Made by a program: the position numbers and the translations under genes
NCBI GenBank assembly: GCA_910587035.1
Contig: CAJUMQ010000002.1
Coordinates: 62,001-126,000, forward strand
From: an uncultured Desulfovibrio sp.
Lineage (GTDB): Bacteria; Desulfobacterota; Desulfovibrionia; Desulfovibrionales; Desulfovibrionaceae
Length of the DNA stretch: 64,000 bases
Direction: 5' to 3'
In this document: one piece after another, positions 9,644 to 18,508 of the stretch
Position numbering within the stretch: position 1 is the first letter of the stretch
How the letters are laid out: every line of letters begins with the position of its first letter
The notes under the pieces: generated by a model
Databases searched by the model: none
What the model was told of the DNA's origin: nothing
What the model saw: only the letters and a program-made list of their open reading frames with translations

Positions 9644-9701
9644 ACTGGAATGGAAATGAAAGGCAGCCCATTTCACATGAATGCGACAGCATGAATTTTT
9701 A

Positions 9702-9725
9702 TGGCCCCGCAAATATTCGGGGCCA
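9702..9725. terminator. Hairpin downstream of hpt
   Basis: TGGCCCCG and CGGGGCCA form a perfect 8-bp stem around an 8-base loop, 58 bp after hpt. No T-tract follows on the plus strand, so it may stabilise or weakly terminate the transcript and is not a classical intrinsic terminator. Confidence 0.4.
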
Positions 9726-9808
9726 CATTCATGCCCCGCTGCCCGACCTGGGGGATTATTCGGGTGGAAAAAGGGGCGAGATATGTTTTTAAATCCCGGA
9801 GTAATGGC

Positions 9809-10504
9809 ATGGAAGTAACCTGTCCACAATGTTCAAGCAGATTCAACCTGCCAGACAAGCTGGCGGTGCCAGGCGCCAAGCTTCGCTGCACTGTCTGCAA
9901 GTCTGTTTTTCAGCTGCCAGGGGCGAAAAAGGCTGAACCTTCAGCAGGTGGCAGAGCCGACATGCTGCCAACACTTGCCAAAAAAAGCGGCAGGGGCAAG
10001 AGTATCTGGATCGCCCTTATTCTTGTCGCGCTCATTGCGGCTGGTGCCGGCGCATATTTTTACCTGTATGATCCTAAACCTGAAGCCGCCCCCGAAGACA
10101 TCGCCAAAAAGGTGGAGCTGCTCACCATGCGCAATGTTAGGCAGTATAACCTTCTCAATGAAAAGGTGGGCAAGGTTTTCGTCATCGAAGGCAAAGTTGT
10201 TAACGAATTTCCCGAGCCCAAGGAGCTGATTGAGCTGGAGGGAGCAATCTATGATAAAAACAAGAAGCCCCTGGCAGCCAAAAGACAGCTTGCGGGCACA
10301 CAGCTCTCACTCTTTCAGCTGCAGGTTCTAAGTGAAAAGGAAATGGAATCCTTTCTCAACAACAAAATGGAAATCCTTGCGAACAATACAAATGTGCCCC
10401 CAGGCGGAGAGGTACCTTTCATGATTCTTTTCTATGCCCCTCCGGATGATGTCGCTGAATTTGGCGTTAAAATAGTGGATGCCAGGGATGTTGGTAAAAA
10501 TTAG
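9809..10504 (+). CDS. Zinc-ribbon (MJ0042-type) single-pass membrane protein with DUF3426-like domain
   Basis: The 231-residue product starts with a CPQCSSRFNLPD...LRCTVCKSVFQLP zinc ribbon (residues 4-32), the MJ0042/zinc_ribbon_5 pattern. A linker follows, then one transmembrane helix (SIWIALILVALIAAGAGAYFYLY, about 68-90), then an extracytoplasmic domain of about 130 residues with a beta-rich segment (KVFVIEGKVVNEF) typical of DUF3426. Proteins of this build are common in Desulfovibrio-type genomes, but their function is not established. GGAG eight bases upstream of the ATG supports the start. The neighbours give no clear pathway. Confidence 0.85.
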   Translation: MEVTCPQCSSRFNLPDKLAVPGAKLRCTVCKSVFQLPGAKKAEPSAGGRADMLPTLAKKSGRGKSIWIALILVALIAAGAGAYFYLYDPKPEAAPEDIAKKVELLTMRNVRQYNLLNEKVGKVFVIEGKVVNEFPEPKELIELEGAIYDKNKKPLAAKRQLAGTQLSLFQLQVLSEKEMESFLNNKMEILANNTNVPPGGEVPFMILFYAPPDDVAEFGVKIVDARDVGKN

Positions 10505-10671
10505 TGCGCTCGCCTCTGCCGGGGCTGCGGCACTTGCAATAATGCGTTGCCGGTATTAGCTATGTTATTGAGGATGCGCCCAATCTGTTCCCCTGATGGT
10601 GCTGGCGGCAAATCCCGGCAGGTTTCAACAGATACAAAAAGGCTGGCAGCAAACTGCCTGCGGAGGTTTCA

Positions 10672-11784
10672 ATGGCTTTTCCCGCTTTGCATATAGGCGA
10701 TCTAACGGCGCGTCTCCCCATTGTCCAAGGTGGCATGGGCGTTGGCATTTCCCTTTCCGGACTGGCTGCGGCTGTGGCCAGCCAGGGGGCCATCGGCGTC
10801 ATCGCCGGAGCCATGATCGGCATGAAAGAACCGGATGTGGCCCAAAATCCCATTGAAGCCAATGTGCGCGCCCTGCGCAATGAAATTGAAAAGGCCAAGG
10901 CCATGACCAGCGGCATCATAGGCGTTAACATCATGGTTGCCCTCACCACCTTCAGCCAGATGGTGCGCCAGGCCATCGAAAGCCGGGTGGATCTGATTTT
11001 TGCCGGTGCCGGTCTGCCCCTGGATATGCCAGGGCAACTGCGCAAGCTGTGCGAGGAAAAGAAAGAGGAGTTCAAAACAAAACTGGTGCCAATCATCTCC
11101 TCCGGCCGCGCGGCAGGAGTGCTTGCCAAAAAATGGCTGTCCAGATTCAGTTATCTCCCCGATGCCTTTGTGGTGGAGGGCCCAAAAGCTGGCGGACATC
11201 TTGGCTTTAAACCGGAGGATATAGCGGATAAGGGCCACGCGCTGGAGGTTCTGGTGCCGGAGGTTGTGGAGGCCGTAAAACCTTTTGAGGATAAATACGG
11301 CAAAAATATCCCCATCATTGCCGCTGGCGGCATCTACACAGGCTGGGATATAAAGAAATTTCTCGATCTTGGCGCTTCTGGCGTGCAGATGGGCACCCGT
11401 TTTGTCGCCACAAATGAATGTGATGCCGACATGGGCTTTAAGCAGGCCTATATCGATGCCAAAGAGGACGACATAACCATAATATCCAGCCCGGTAGGGA
11501 TGCCCGGACGCGCCTTGCGCAATGACTTCATAGAAAAATCCCGGCAGGGACTGAAAAAACCTTTCAAATGCATCTTTCACTGCGTAAGTACCTGCCAGCA
11601 GGAAAAAACCCCATACTGCATCGCCTATGCGCTCATGAATGCCAAAAGAGGAAATCTCAAAGGTGGCTTCGCCTTTTGCGGCGCCAATGTGCACAGAATA
11701 GATTGCATTCTGTCTGTAAAGGAGCTTCTGCATGAGCTTGAAGCACAGTATGAGGAAGCCGTAAAAGAATCCGGCTCAAAATAA
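10672..11784 (+). CDS. Nitronate monooxygenase / FabK-like FMN-dependent TIM-barrel protein
   Basis: This 370-residue protein belongs to the NPD/IMPDH-like family. The N-terminal RLPIVQGGMGVGISLSGLAAAVAS is the typical opening of 2-nitropropane dioxygenases and FabK-type enoyl reductases. FVVEGPKAGGHLG and IPIIAAGGIYTG are the FMN phosphate-binding parts, and LDLGASGVQMGTRFVAT is the closing barrel strand. The cysteine-rich C-terminal segment (CIFHCVSTCQQEKTPYCIAYAL) belongs to the clostridial/deltaproteobacterial subgroup. The oxidation of nitronates is the annotated activity of the family, but physiological substrates here are unknown. GGAGG precedes the ATG. It ends before a 566-bp non-coding stretch. 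Confidence 0.87.
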   Translation: MAFPALHIGDLTARLPIVQGGMGVGISLSGLAAAVASQGAIGVIAGAMIGMKEPDVAQNPIEANVRALRNEIEKAKAMTSGIIGVNIMVALTTFSQMVRQAIESRVDLIFAGAGLPLDMPGQLRKLCEEKKEEFKTKLVPIISSGRAAGVLAKKWLSRFSYLPDAFVVEGPKAGGHLGFKPEDIADKGHALEVLVPEVVEAVKPFEDKYGKNIPIIAAGGIYTGWDIKKFLDLGASGVQMGTRFVATNECDADMGFKQAYIDAKEDDITIISSPVGMPGRALRNDFIEKSRQGLKKPFKCIFHCVSTCQQEKTPYCIAYALMNAKRGNLKGGFAFCGANVHRIDCILSVKELLHELEAQYEEAVKESGSK

Positions 11785-12350
11785 AACGGCAAGGGCAGAC
11801 GCCGATTGCTGATATTTTTGCCGGTCATCGAATTGCTCCGCGCGAGAGTATGCAGCAGACAGATTAAAGCCCATGTCATCCTGTGATTGCATCTACCCGG
11901 TTCCGCCACTGGTGGATAAGCCTGGAAACCGCTCTTTTCAGTCTAAATGATGGCATCATCCCGTTTAAATTCGTAAAAATTTAAATGTAAACGCTCCAGA
12001 AGTGCGCTGCCAAACTTTGGCTGATTAAAAGATTTCCTCCTGTACCATCCCTGCCATTGCGGATATGCCCGCCATGTGTTATGCTCCTCCTACACAGTAG
12101 AGTTTTGTTTATGGAGCATTTTCATCCCTAAAATGCTCTGGCGGACGCTATAAATCGGAAGTCCGCGACGCCTCGGCGCTCCCACTCCGGGATGTCATGC
12201 TTCCTGCCCGCGTAAAAACATGACCATTACCGAAGCGCCAAACCTTGGGTTTAACCGTGCAGCCGTTCAACTGTTATTTGTCCTGGATGCAACACCATCC
12301 CTTTTGCCCGGACATTTTCACCCTAATTCTACATGATTCACAGGAGCGCC
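11785..12350. other. Long non-coding leader upstream of the hydrogenase gene
   Basis: No convincing gene lies in these 566 bases. It holds an AT-rich inverted repeat (TTTAAATT/AATTTAAA at 11964-11985) and a 9-bp hairpin (GAGCATTTT/AAAATGCTC at 12114-12138). It also holds the words GATGTCATG (12191-12199) and CGTAAAAACATGA (12211-12223), which recur with similar spacing at 53386-53417. Its length and structure suggest a regulated promoter or leader for the hydrogenase, but I could not place a promoter confidently. Confidence 0.5.
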
Positions 12351-14150
12351 ATGAAAGCCCGCATCAATGGAAAAGAGTACGCATTTGAAGATGGCGAAAC
12401 CATTCTTCAACTTGCCCGGCGCAGTGGTATTTTCATCCCCAGTCTTTGCAACTTTACCCCTCTGGAACACAAGCCGGCCACCTGTCGCGTATGTCTTGTG
12501 CAGGTTGATGATGGCAGTGGCCCGCGCATGGCCGCGGCATGTGAAACACCTCTTGCAGATGGCATGAGTGTTGACACCATGTCCCAAAAGGTGCGCAACA
12601 TGCAGCGCACGCAGGTGGAGATGATCTTTGCAGACCATGACCAGGAATGTGTCTCTTGTGCAAGGCATGGAGATTGTGAATTGCAGGACCTGGGCGAAGC
12701 AGTGGGCCTCTCCCGCAACCGTTTTGCGGACAGGCTTGGTGGGGCAGCCCAGCAGCGTCCTTTTGATGACAGCGCCAGAGGCATGACAAGGGACATGAGC
12801 AAGTGCATCCGCTGTCTGCGCTGTGTGGAGGTTTGCCGCCAGATTCAGGGCGTTGCCGCCCTTACAGTGGATGGCCATGGTCTTGAAGCCTGCATAGGTG
12901 TCGGCATGGCGGATCGCCATGGCGCTTCGGCCTGCATCCAGTGCGGCCAATGCACATTGGTTTGCCCCACAGGAGCGCTGGCGGAAAGGGATGAGAATGA
13001 CACGGTTCTGGATTATCTTGCCAATCCGGAACTGACAACGGTATTCAGTTTCGCGCCATCAGTGCGCGTGCTGCTTGGCGAGGAGTTTGGTTTTGCCCCC
13101 GGCGTCAATGTGGAGGGCAAAATCATTGGCGCATTGCGCAAAATTGGCGCGGACATCATTATCGATACGGATTTTGCAGCAGATGTCGTGATCATGGAAG
13201 AGGGCACAGAACTGCTAGAAAAGATCAAAAACGGAGCCAGGCTGCCCATGTTCACTTCCTGCTGCCCAGGCTGGATCAATTATGCTGAGAAACATTGCCC
13301 GGAAATTCTGCCCCATGTTTCCACGACCAGATCCCCACAGGGTGTGCTTGGAGCGCTTGCAAAAACCTACCTCGCGGAAAAAATGGAATTAGACCCTGCC
13401 AATATTCGCACCATATCCATCATGCCCTGTATCGCCAAAAAGGACGAGGCGGATCGGGAGCAACTTGGCCAGAATGGGCGCCCAGATGTGGATGTGGTCA
13501 TCACAGTCAGGGAATTTGCGCGCCTGCTTCGCCGGGCTGGTGTGGATCTGGCTACAGTGGAACCGGAGCCTTTCGACAATCCCTTCATGAGCGCTTCCAC
13601 TGGCGCGGCCGTAATTTTTGGCTCCACTGGCGGCGTCATGGAGGCTGCCGTGCGCACTGTCTACAATGTTCTCAACGGCACGGAAATGGGCAGCATTGAA
13701 ATAGCGCCACTACGTGGCATGAAAGGCGTGAGGGAGGCGGAGATCGATCTTGGCCCCGCCAACGGCACAATCAAGGTTGCCATCTGTCATGGCCTGCGTA
13801 ATGCCCGCGCTCTCGCGGAGCAGGCGCTTGCCGGAGCCTCCCCTTATGCATTCATTGAAGTCATGGCCTGTCCTGGCGGCTGTGTGGATGGCGGTGGCAC
13901 AACTCGCCAAAAGGGCAAATATCATCCCAATGCGGCCACAAGACAGCAGGGGCTATACAATCTGGATCGCAACATGCCACGCAGACAGTCCCATAAAAAT
14001 CCCCAGCTCCTGAAAATGTATGAGGAATACCTTGGCAGTCCCAATTCGCATCTTGCCCATGAACTGCTGCATACATTCTTCAGGGATCGCAGCGAGGCTC
14101 CATCCCAGACCATAGAGAACAACAGGCGCAGACTGACTCTGACTGACTGA
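12351..14150 (+). CDS. [FeFe] hydrogenase, HndD-like catalytic subunit
   Basis: This cytoplasmic iron-only hydrogenase of about 599 residues opens with a 2Fe-2S ferredoxin domain (NFTPLEHKPATCRVCLVQ). The His-ligated cluster segment (CVSCARHGDCELQ) follows, then two 4Fe-4S motifs (CIRCLRCVEVC and CIQCGQCTLVCP). The H-cluster domain carries TSCCPGW (about 302), MPCIAKKDEA (about 357) and MACPGGCVDGGG (about 505). The C-terminal segment YLGSPNSHLAHELLHTFF is the small-subunit-like tail. This matches HndD of NADP-reducing hydrogenases. HndA, HndB and HndC are not adjacent, so its electron partner must be elsewhere or it works alone. CAGGAG before ATGAAAGCC decides the start over an ATG 18 bases upstream. 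No signal peptide is present. Confidence 0.95.
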   Translation: MKARINGKEYAFEDGETILQLARRSGIFIPSLCNFTPLEHKPATCRVCLVQVDDGSGPRMAAACETPLADGMSVDTMSQKVRNMQRTQVEMIFADHDQECVSCARHGDCELQDLGEAVGLSRNRFADRLGGAAQQRPFDDSARGMTRDMSKCIRCLRCVEVCRQIQGVAALTVDGHGLEACIGVGMADRHGASACIQCGQCTLVCPTGALAERDENDTVLDYLANPELTTVFSFAPSVRVLLGEEFGFAPGVNVEGKIIGALRKIGADIIIDTDFAADVVIMEEGTELLEKIKNGARLPMFTSCCPGWINYAEKHCPEILPHVSTTRSPQGVLGALAKTYLAEKMELDPANIRTISIMPCIAKKDEADREQLGQNGRPDVDVVITVREFARLLRRAGVDLATVEPEPFDNPFMSASTGAAVIFGSTGGVMEAAVRTVYNVLNGTEMGSIEIAPLRGMKGVREAEIDLGPANGTIKVAICHGLRNARALAEQALAGASPYAFIEVMACPGGCVDGGGTTRQKGKYHPNAATRQQGLYNLDRNMPRRQSHKNPQLLKMYEEYLGSPNSHLAHELLHTFFRDRSEAPSQTIENNRRRLTLTD

Positions 14151-14169
14151 AAGCAGCGGGGGCAATTAA

Positions 14170-14207
14170 ATAAAGAGGTGAAAGACCGCGGTCTTTCACC
14201 TCTTTAT
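14170..14207. terminator. Bidirectional terminator between hydrogenase and branching-enzyme genes
   Basis: A perfect palindrome has 19-bp arms centred on GACCGCGGTC. It lies between convergent genes and is followed by a T-rich stretch (CTTTTATCTG) on the plus strand and AATTGCC on the minus strand. It is most likely the intrinsic terminator of the hydrogenase gene. Confidence 0.75.
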
Positions 14208-14279
14208 CTTTTATCTGTTATTGTAAATACATGGCAAGGATCAGTTGAAATTGCCCTGACTTCAACCATACAGCCTGGC

Positions 14280-14307
14280 GCATATGTCTATTTCAATAGA
14301 CATATGC
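14280..14307. repeat. 13-bp inverted repeat at the 3' end of the branching-enzyme gene
   Basis: GCATATGTCTATT and its exact complement AATAGACATATGC are separated by only TC. The repeat lies 10 bp beyond the glgB stop and lacks a T-tract on the minus strand, so it may be an mRNA-stabilising or terminating hairpin. Confidence 0.55.
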
Positions 14308-14316
14308 TAATTTCGC

Positions 14317-16359
14317 CTAGTCCTCTCTGTGGAGAACAAGCGCCACCATGGGTGGCAGATAAAGGCTTATATCCTGCTCCGGCCTATCCGGCAGCGGGAT
14401 GGTGAAGTGCTCCAGAGGCGGCCTTGTTATGTGCAGATTGCCATGCCCGGCGAATTTTTTTTCATCTGATGACAAAATCTCCACATATTTGCCGGGAGTC
14501 ACGGCAAACAGCAAATTGTCCACGGCCTGGGTTTCGTTGCAATTGAAAACAAAAAGTAGCCTGCCACGTTCAAAGGCAAGAATGCGATTTTCCTCATGGA
14601 TATAACGGAAGATTGGCTGTTGCAGAAAATCGTCAAGATGCTTTTCCACAAGATCACACAGCTGGGCCTTGTCCCATGCGGCCAGACCGGCATATTTCAA
14701 TTCTGGCTGATCCGCCAGATGCCATTGCCTGTGGGCATGCTCCTCCGCGTCCAGCCATTCCGGATGGCCAAATTCATTGCCCATGAAATTGAGATAGCCG
14801 GCATCCGCAGCGCACAGGGTTATCAGGCGCATGAGCCGATAAAAAGCCAGCCCCCTGGAAATGTTCCAGCTGTCTGTGGTGACGGCCATATATCTGTACA
14901 TGCCGTCGCCAAGCAGACGCCAGATCATGGCATCATCGCCATTGATGCATTGATCATGGCATTCCACATAGCTGATCGTGCGGTCATATGGCCTGTGATT
15001 TGTCATTTCATACCATAGGGAGCCCATGTCGCGCGGGTGCTCTATGACTTTTGCCCAGTAATCCGGTATGCCCATGGCAAAACGGTAGTCAAAGCCCAGT
15101 CCGCCCTCGGCAGGAGGACAGGTGAGGCCGGGCATGCCAGAGAATTCCTCGGCAATGGTGATGGCATTGTGATCCAGACCATGAACCAGATCATTGGCCA
15201 GGCACAGATACAGCTCTCCGTTCACATCTTCTCGCGGCTCCCCGTTTTTGCCATAAAAACAGCGGCCAACATGGGAGAAGCTGTCGTTTGCGCCATGATC
15301 AATATAAAGCATGTTGCCAACGGCATCAAAACGGAAGCCATCCACCCTGAACTCTTCCATCCAGTAACGACAATTCGAGAGCAGGAAACGTCTTGTCATT
15401 TCAATGCCATAGTCAAAGGATGGCGTGCCCCACTGGTTATATTTTGTGCTGAAGAAGTAGTCCGACCCGTCGTAGCAGGCAATGCCCTGCTCAGTGTTGG
15501 CGCAGGCATGGCCGTGGGTGATATCGATAATCACAGCCAGACCCAGGCCGTGGGCGGCATCCACAAGGGATTTGAACTGGTCCGGATTGCCGTAGCGGGA
15601 ACTGGGCGCGAAATAGCTGCTAACCTGGTAGCCAAATGAGCGATAAAGGGGATGCTCCAGCACTCCCATCAGCTGCACGGCCGTATAGCCACAGGACTTT
15701 ATGCGCGGGAGCACGAATTTTTCAAAATATTCATATGTGCCCACGCTCTCGCCATGGTGGGTGAGAGAAGACTGGGCCATGCCCACATGGGCCTCATAAA
15801 TGCGTGGAAACTGGAGCGGGCCCGGACGGCGATGCCGGAATTCGTATGGCTTTTCCGGAGCCCAAATGCGGGCGCACCACTGGGTGGGAATGGTCGCATC
15901 CTGCTCAACCCACTGGGCAAATGCCGGCACACGACGAAGTGGCGGTTCAGTGTGGCCAGGGGCGGCATGGCTGGCATAGACGGATTTTGGCTGCACGCGC
16001 AGCTCCACATATTCGCCATGCGGCAGATCTTCAGCGGGCAGTGTGATCTCAAAAACACCATTGCCCATGTCCTTGAACTTGTGGCTGGCAAATCTCTGAA
16101 AATTTAGCTTGCTGGTTGTGAGCCAGACATCACCGGCATTGGGCATATATTCGCGCCAGCGCCAATATTTGCCATCCGCGCCATTGACAAGATGCGCCCC
16201 AAAGGTGGTGTAGATGTCGGCATAGGCCCTAAGGGAGCCATATTGCTCCTCAATGCGCTTTTTTTCCTGTTCAAATCTCTCGGAGCGGCTTAACAGAAAT
16301 TGTCTGTAGGGTTCAAGCGCCGGATCCTCCAGCGGATTGCGGGGAGGCGTATATGACAT
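14317..16359 (-). CDS. 1,4-alpha-glucan branching enzyme, eukaryotic-like GH13_8 type
   Basis: This 680-residue enzyme makes alpha-1,6 branches in glycogen-like glucans. The opening pattern (ALEPYRQFLLSR, then IEEQYGSLRAYADIYTTFG), the RIYEAHVGMAQ strand and EHPLYRSFGYQVSSYFAPSSR resemble plant and animal branching enzymes (GH13 subfamily 8) more than E. coli GlgB (subfamily 9). Catalytic residues are visible: the nucleophile Asp in VDGFRFDAVG (about 343), the acid Glu in IAEEFSGMPG (about 403) and the HD pair in YVECHDQ (about 468). No glycogen synthase, ADP-glucose pyrophosphorylase or phosphorylase gene is nearby, so this is an isolated glycogen gene. It is transcribed towards the hydrogenase terminator. 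Confidence 0.93.
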   Translation of the reverse strand: MSYTPPRNPLEDPALEPYRQFLLSRSERFEQEKKRIEEQYGSLRAYADIYTTFGAHLVNGADGKYWRWREYMPNAGDVWLTTSKLNFQRFASHKFKDMGNGVFEITLPAEDLPHGEYVELRVQPKSVYASHAAPGHTEPPLRRVPAFAQWVEQDATIPTQWCARIWAPEKPYEFRHRRPGPLQFPRIYEAHVGMAQSSLTHHGESVGTYEYFEKFVLPRIKSCGYTAVQLMGVLEHPLYRSFGYQVSSYFAPSSRYGNPDQFKSLVDAAHGLGLAVIIDITHGHACANTEQGIACYDGSDYFFSTKYNQWGTPSFDYGIEMTRRFLLSNCRYWMEEFRVDGFRFDAVGNMLYIDHGANDSFSHVGRCFYGKNGEPREDVNGELYLCLANDLVHGLDHNAITIAEEFSGMPGLTCPPAEGGLGFDYRFAMGIPDYWAKVIEHPRDMGSLWYEMTNHRPYDRTISYVECHDQCINGDDAMIWRLLGDGMYRYMAVTTDSWNISRGLAFYRLMRLITLCAADAGYLNFMGNEFGHPEWLDAEEHAHRQWHLADQPELKYAGLAAWDKAQLCDLVEKHLDDFLQQPIFRYIHEENRILAFERGRLLFVFNCNETQAVDNLLFAVTPGKYVEILSSDEKKFAGHGNLHITRPPLEHFTIPLPDRPEQDISLYLPPMVALVLHRED

Positions 16360-16434
16360 GGCTACCTCCTGAAATTAGAAATTTTTAATAAATCTCCAGC
16401 ACTGACACATTATATGGCGGCATTTGCTCTTGCA

Positions 16435-16472
16435 TTCCTGCCATGGCAAACCTGGGTTGGCCATGGCAGGAA
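16435..16472 (-). terminator. Hairpin after the beta-hydroxyacid dehydrogenase gene
   Basis: A perfect 13-bp stem (TTCCTGCCATGGC and its complement) encloses a 12-base loop a few bases past the stop codon at 16476. No T-run follows on the minus strand, so termination is likely only by position and stem strength. Confidence 0.5.
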
Positions 16473-16475
16473 GCC

Positions 16476-17378
16476 CTAGATCTGTTTTTTCCAGTTTTTG
16501 CCAGACAATTTGGCCAGACATTCCAGCAGAGCCTGTGTGCCGAGATCTCCGGCGCCCTGGGCAAGCATCATGCGATAGAGCTCATCGGCCATGGTTGCGC
16601 CAGGCAGCACCAGGCCCATGCGGCGGCATTCATCCAGGCACAGGCCCAGATCCTTGACAAAATGGCGCACATAAAATCCCGGCTCAAAATCATTTTTCAG
16701 CAGGCGCCTGCCAAGAGTGTTCATGGCAACGCTTCCTGCAGCACCGGTGACCACCAGCTCCAGCCACTCGGACACATTCAGGCCAGCTTGGCTCGCATAA
16801 AGCAGGGATTCGCAAACGCTGAACATTACCCCGGCCACTGCAACCTGATTGGCCAGCTTTGCCTGCTGGCCCTGGCCGGCACCGCCACAGTACATGAACT
16901 TTTGGCCCATGGCTTTCAGAAATGGCAACGCCCGGTTGTAGGCCTGTTCATCTCCGCCCACAAATATGGAGAGGGTTGCCTCCCTTGCGCCAATATCCCC
17001 GCCGGTCACAGGAGCATCAAGGCTGAAACAGCCTACGCCCTGGGCCTGGAGGGCGATTTTTTTGGCAAGCTCCGGACTTGATGTGGTCATGTCGCAAAGG
17101 ATGCCTCCTTTACGCAGCCCTTTAAGGGCACCATTCTCACCGAGCATGACAGCCTCAACATCATTGGGGAAACCCACAATGGAAAACACGATATCGGAGG
17201 CCAGAGCAACCTGCTTGGGGCTGTCAGCCCATTGCGCGCCCATATCGAGCAGGGGGGCGGCCTTGTCCCTTGTGCGGTTGTACACCGTCAGGCTGAAGCC
17301 GGCCTTGACAAGATTCGCGGCCATGGACGATCCCATTACGCCAGTGCCTATCCAGCCGGCGCGCATGTTTTCACTCAT
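16476..17378 (-). CDS. NAD-dependent beta-hydroxyacid dehydrogenase (3-hydroxyisobutyrate dehydrogenase family)
   Basis: This 300-residue protein of the 6-phosphogluconate dehydrogenase-like superfamily oxidises beta-hydroxyacids. The Rossmann motif GWIGTGVMGSSMAANLVKAG is at the N-terminus. The substrate-binding motif DAPVTGGDIGAREATLSIFVGG and the catalytic Lys in GQQAKLANQ follow in the usual order. The family includes 3-hydroxyisobutyrate dehydrogenase, tartronate semialdehyde reductase (GlxR) and gamma-hydroxybutyrate dehydrogenases, and the sequence alone does not settle which. AGGA lies eight bases before ATGAGTGAA, which is why the shorter start was chosen. It follows an unknown membrane-protein gene by 11 bp, so the two are probably co-transcribed. 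Confidence 0.9.
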   Translation of the reverse strand: MSENMRAGWIGTGVMGSSMAANLVKAGFSLTVYNRTRDKAAPLLDMGAQWADSPKQVALASDIVFSIVGFPNDVEAVMLGENGALKGLRKGGILCDMTTSSPELAKKIALQAQGVGCFSLDAPVTGGDIGAREATLSIFVGGDEQAYNRALPFLKAMGQKFMYCGGAGQGQQAKLANQVAVAGVMFSVCESLLYASQAGLNVSEWLELVVTGAAGSVAMNTLGRRLLKNDFEPGFYVRHFVKDLGLCLDECRRMGLVLPGATMADELYRMMLAQGAGDLGTQALLECLAKLSGKNWKKQI

Positions 17379-17389
17379 TTGGCATTTCC

Positions 17390-18151
17390 TCATCTTCCGG
17401 CGGCTATGCCGGAGTTAAAATTGGTTGCCGGCATTGCCGTGGTGGAACCGGCCTGTGATCCCTCTGGCGCCGGCTCCTGTTCCACAAATCCGGATTCCGT
17501 GGCTTTTGGAATAATCTCAAAAATGGCCTCACCTTCTTCCCTGTTGGCCGCAGGGGCATCCATGGCGCTCTGCCACAGAAACCAGCCACAGCCTGCCCAG
17601 AAAATCATCAAGACAATTGACAGGGCAAGACAGCCTCTCTTTCTGGGGGGCGCCGGTTGGCCGGCGACACCCTGGGACATCTCCACGTCCGCCCCCGCGT
17701 ATATGGGCTCATCCGCAGGTGTTTTTTCCACTCCCTGATGTATGATTTCGTCCAGATCTTTTACCGGGGGCTGGGGCAGCGGCGTGGTCGGGGGTGGCGC
17801 GCCAAAATCTCCGCCATTGTCATCAACAATGCGGGACTGCAGCATCTCCGCAACCTGGAGAGGGCAGCGCCCAAGGCCAGTTATTTCAAATTCGTAGCTG
17901 TCCGGCTCTTCCATGTTGTTAATGACATCTGGCCCCACATGCACCTGGGAACATTCCCCATTGCTGTTCCAGTCAAGTATCGACAGGGTCTGGGAGCCTT
18001 CCCGCCAGCCGCCCTCGGCAAGAGAAGTATTGTCCGACATGCGCCAGAGCACAAAGACCGGCTCGGCGAGTTCGCCGGCATCATAGACTGTCACAACTCC
18101 ATAGCCCGGACCCCTGGGGGCATCGACACTCAAAACAGCTCGCATATCCAT
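17390..18151 (-). CDS. Unknown single-pass membrane protein
   Basis: I do not recognise this 253-residue product. The N-terminal part (residues 1 to about 110) reads as a soluble beta-rich domain (PGYGVVTVYDAG, then VFVLWRMSDNTS, TLSILDWNSNG). A Pro-rich linker follows (GAPPPTTPLPQPPVKDLDE). Near residue 175 lies a basic segment (PPRKRG) and one transmembrane helix (CLALSIVLMIFWAGCGWFLW). The final 55 residues form a Glu/Ala-rich tail outside. The order cytoplasmic domain, basic stop, helix and short periplasmic tail suggests a type II topology. It lies upstream of the dehydrogenase gene and is divergent from the TAXI transporter genes. Confidence 0.75.
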   Translation of the reverse strand: MDMRAVLSVDAPRGPGYGVVTVYDAGELAEPVFVLWRMSDNTSLAEGGWREGSQTLSILDWNSNGECSQVHVGPDVINNMEEPDSYEFEITGLGRCPLQVAEMLQSRIVDDNGGDFGAPPPTTPLPQPPVKDLDEIIHQGVEKTPADEPIYAGADVEMSQGVAGQPAPPRKRGCLALSIVLMIFWAGCGWFLWQSAMDAPAANREEGEAIFEIIPKATESGFVEQEPAPEGSQAGSTTAMPATNFNSGIAAGR

Positions 18152-18508
18152 TCCAGCCCGGATATATTTTGATTTTCATGCCAGTGGCAATTTTGACAGA
18201 GAATACATTTTTCTCTTTACTCTCTCCGTGGGGAGAGTGCGCCAGACACAAACAATTATTGTCTGGATGGCGATGTTTCACGCTGAAAAGTTTAAATTTC
18301 AACGCCAACCTCTATAATTACATATCAGTTAATGCCCGGCCTTGCAATTCTGGCGTATCTGGTTTATCTCAGATTGCAACCTGATAAAACAGGAGTATGT
18401 TGATATACTTCACGCGTAATCTATTCCGGGCGGTTGCATCCGGTTGTGATGCGCATCCGGCTCTTTTGCCGCAACTGACCATCCAATAATATTCAAGGAG
18501 TGCGAAAA
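18152..18508. other. Divergent intergenic region upstream of the TAXI transporter genes
   Basis: These 357 bases hold no gene. A hairpin-like segment (ACTCTC...GAGAGT near 18219-18238) and AT-rich tracts are visible. AAGGAG at 18495-18500 is the ribosome-binding site of the transporter gene. Promoters for both directions must lie here, but no pair of hexamers stands out clearly. Confidence 0.5.

Noticed and set aside
12114..12138. Intrinsic terminator after the nitronate monooxygenase-like gene
   Set aside because: The 9-bp hairpin lies about 330 bp after the stop and lacks a T-tract; it is better treated as part of the hydrogenase leader.
18400..18460. Sigma-70 promoter before the TAXI gene
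   Set aside because: Candidate hexamers such as TTGATA or TTGCAA lack a good -10 partner at a normal distance.
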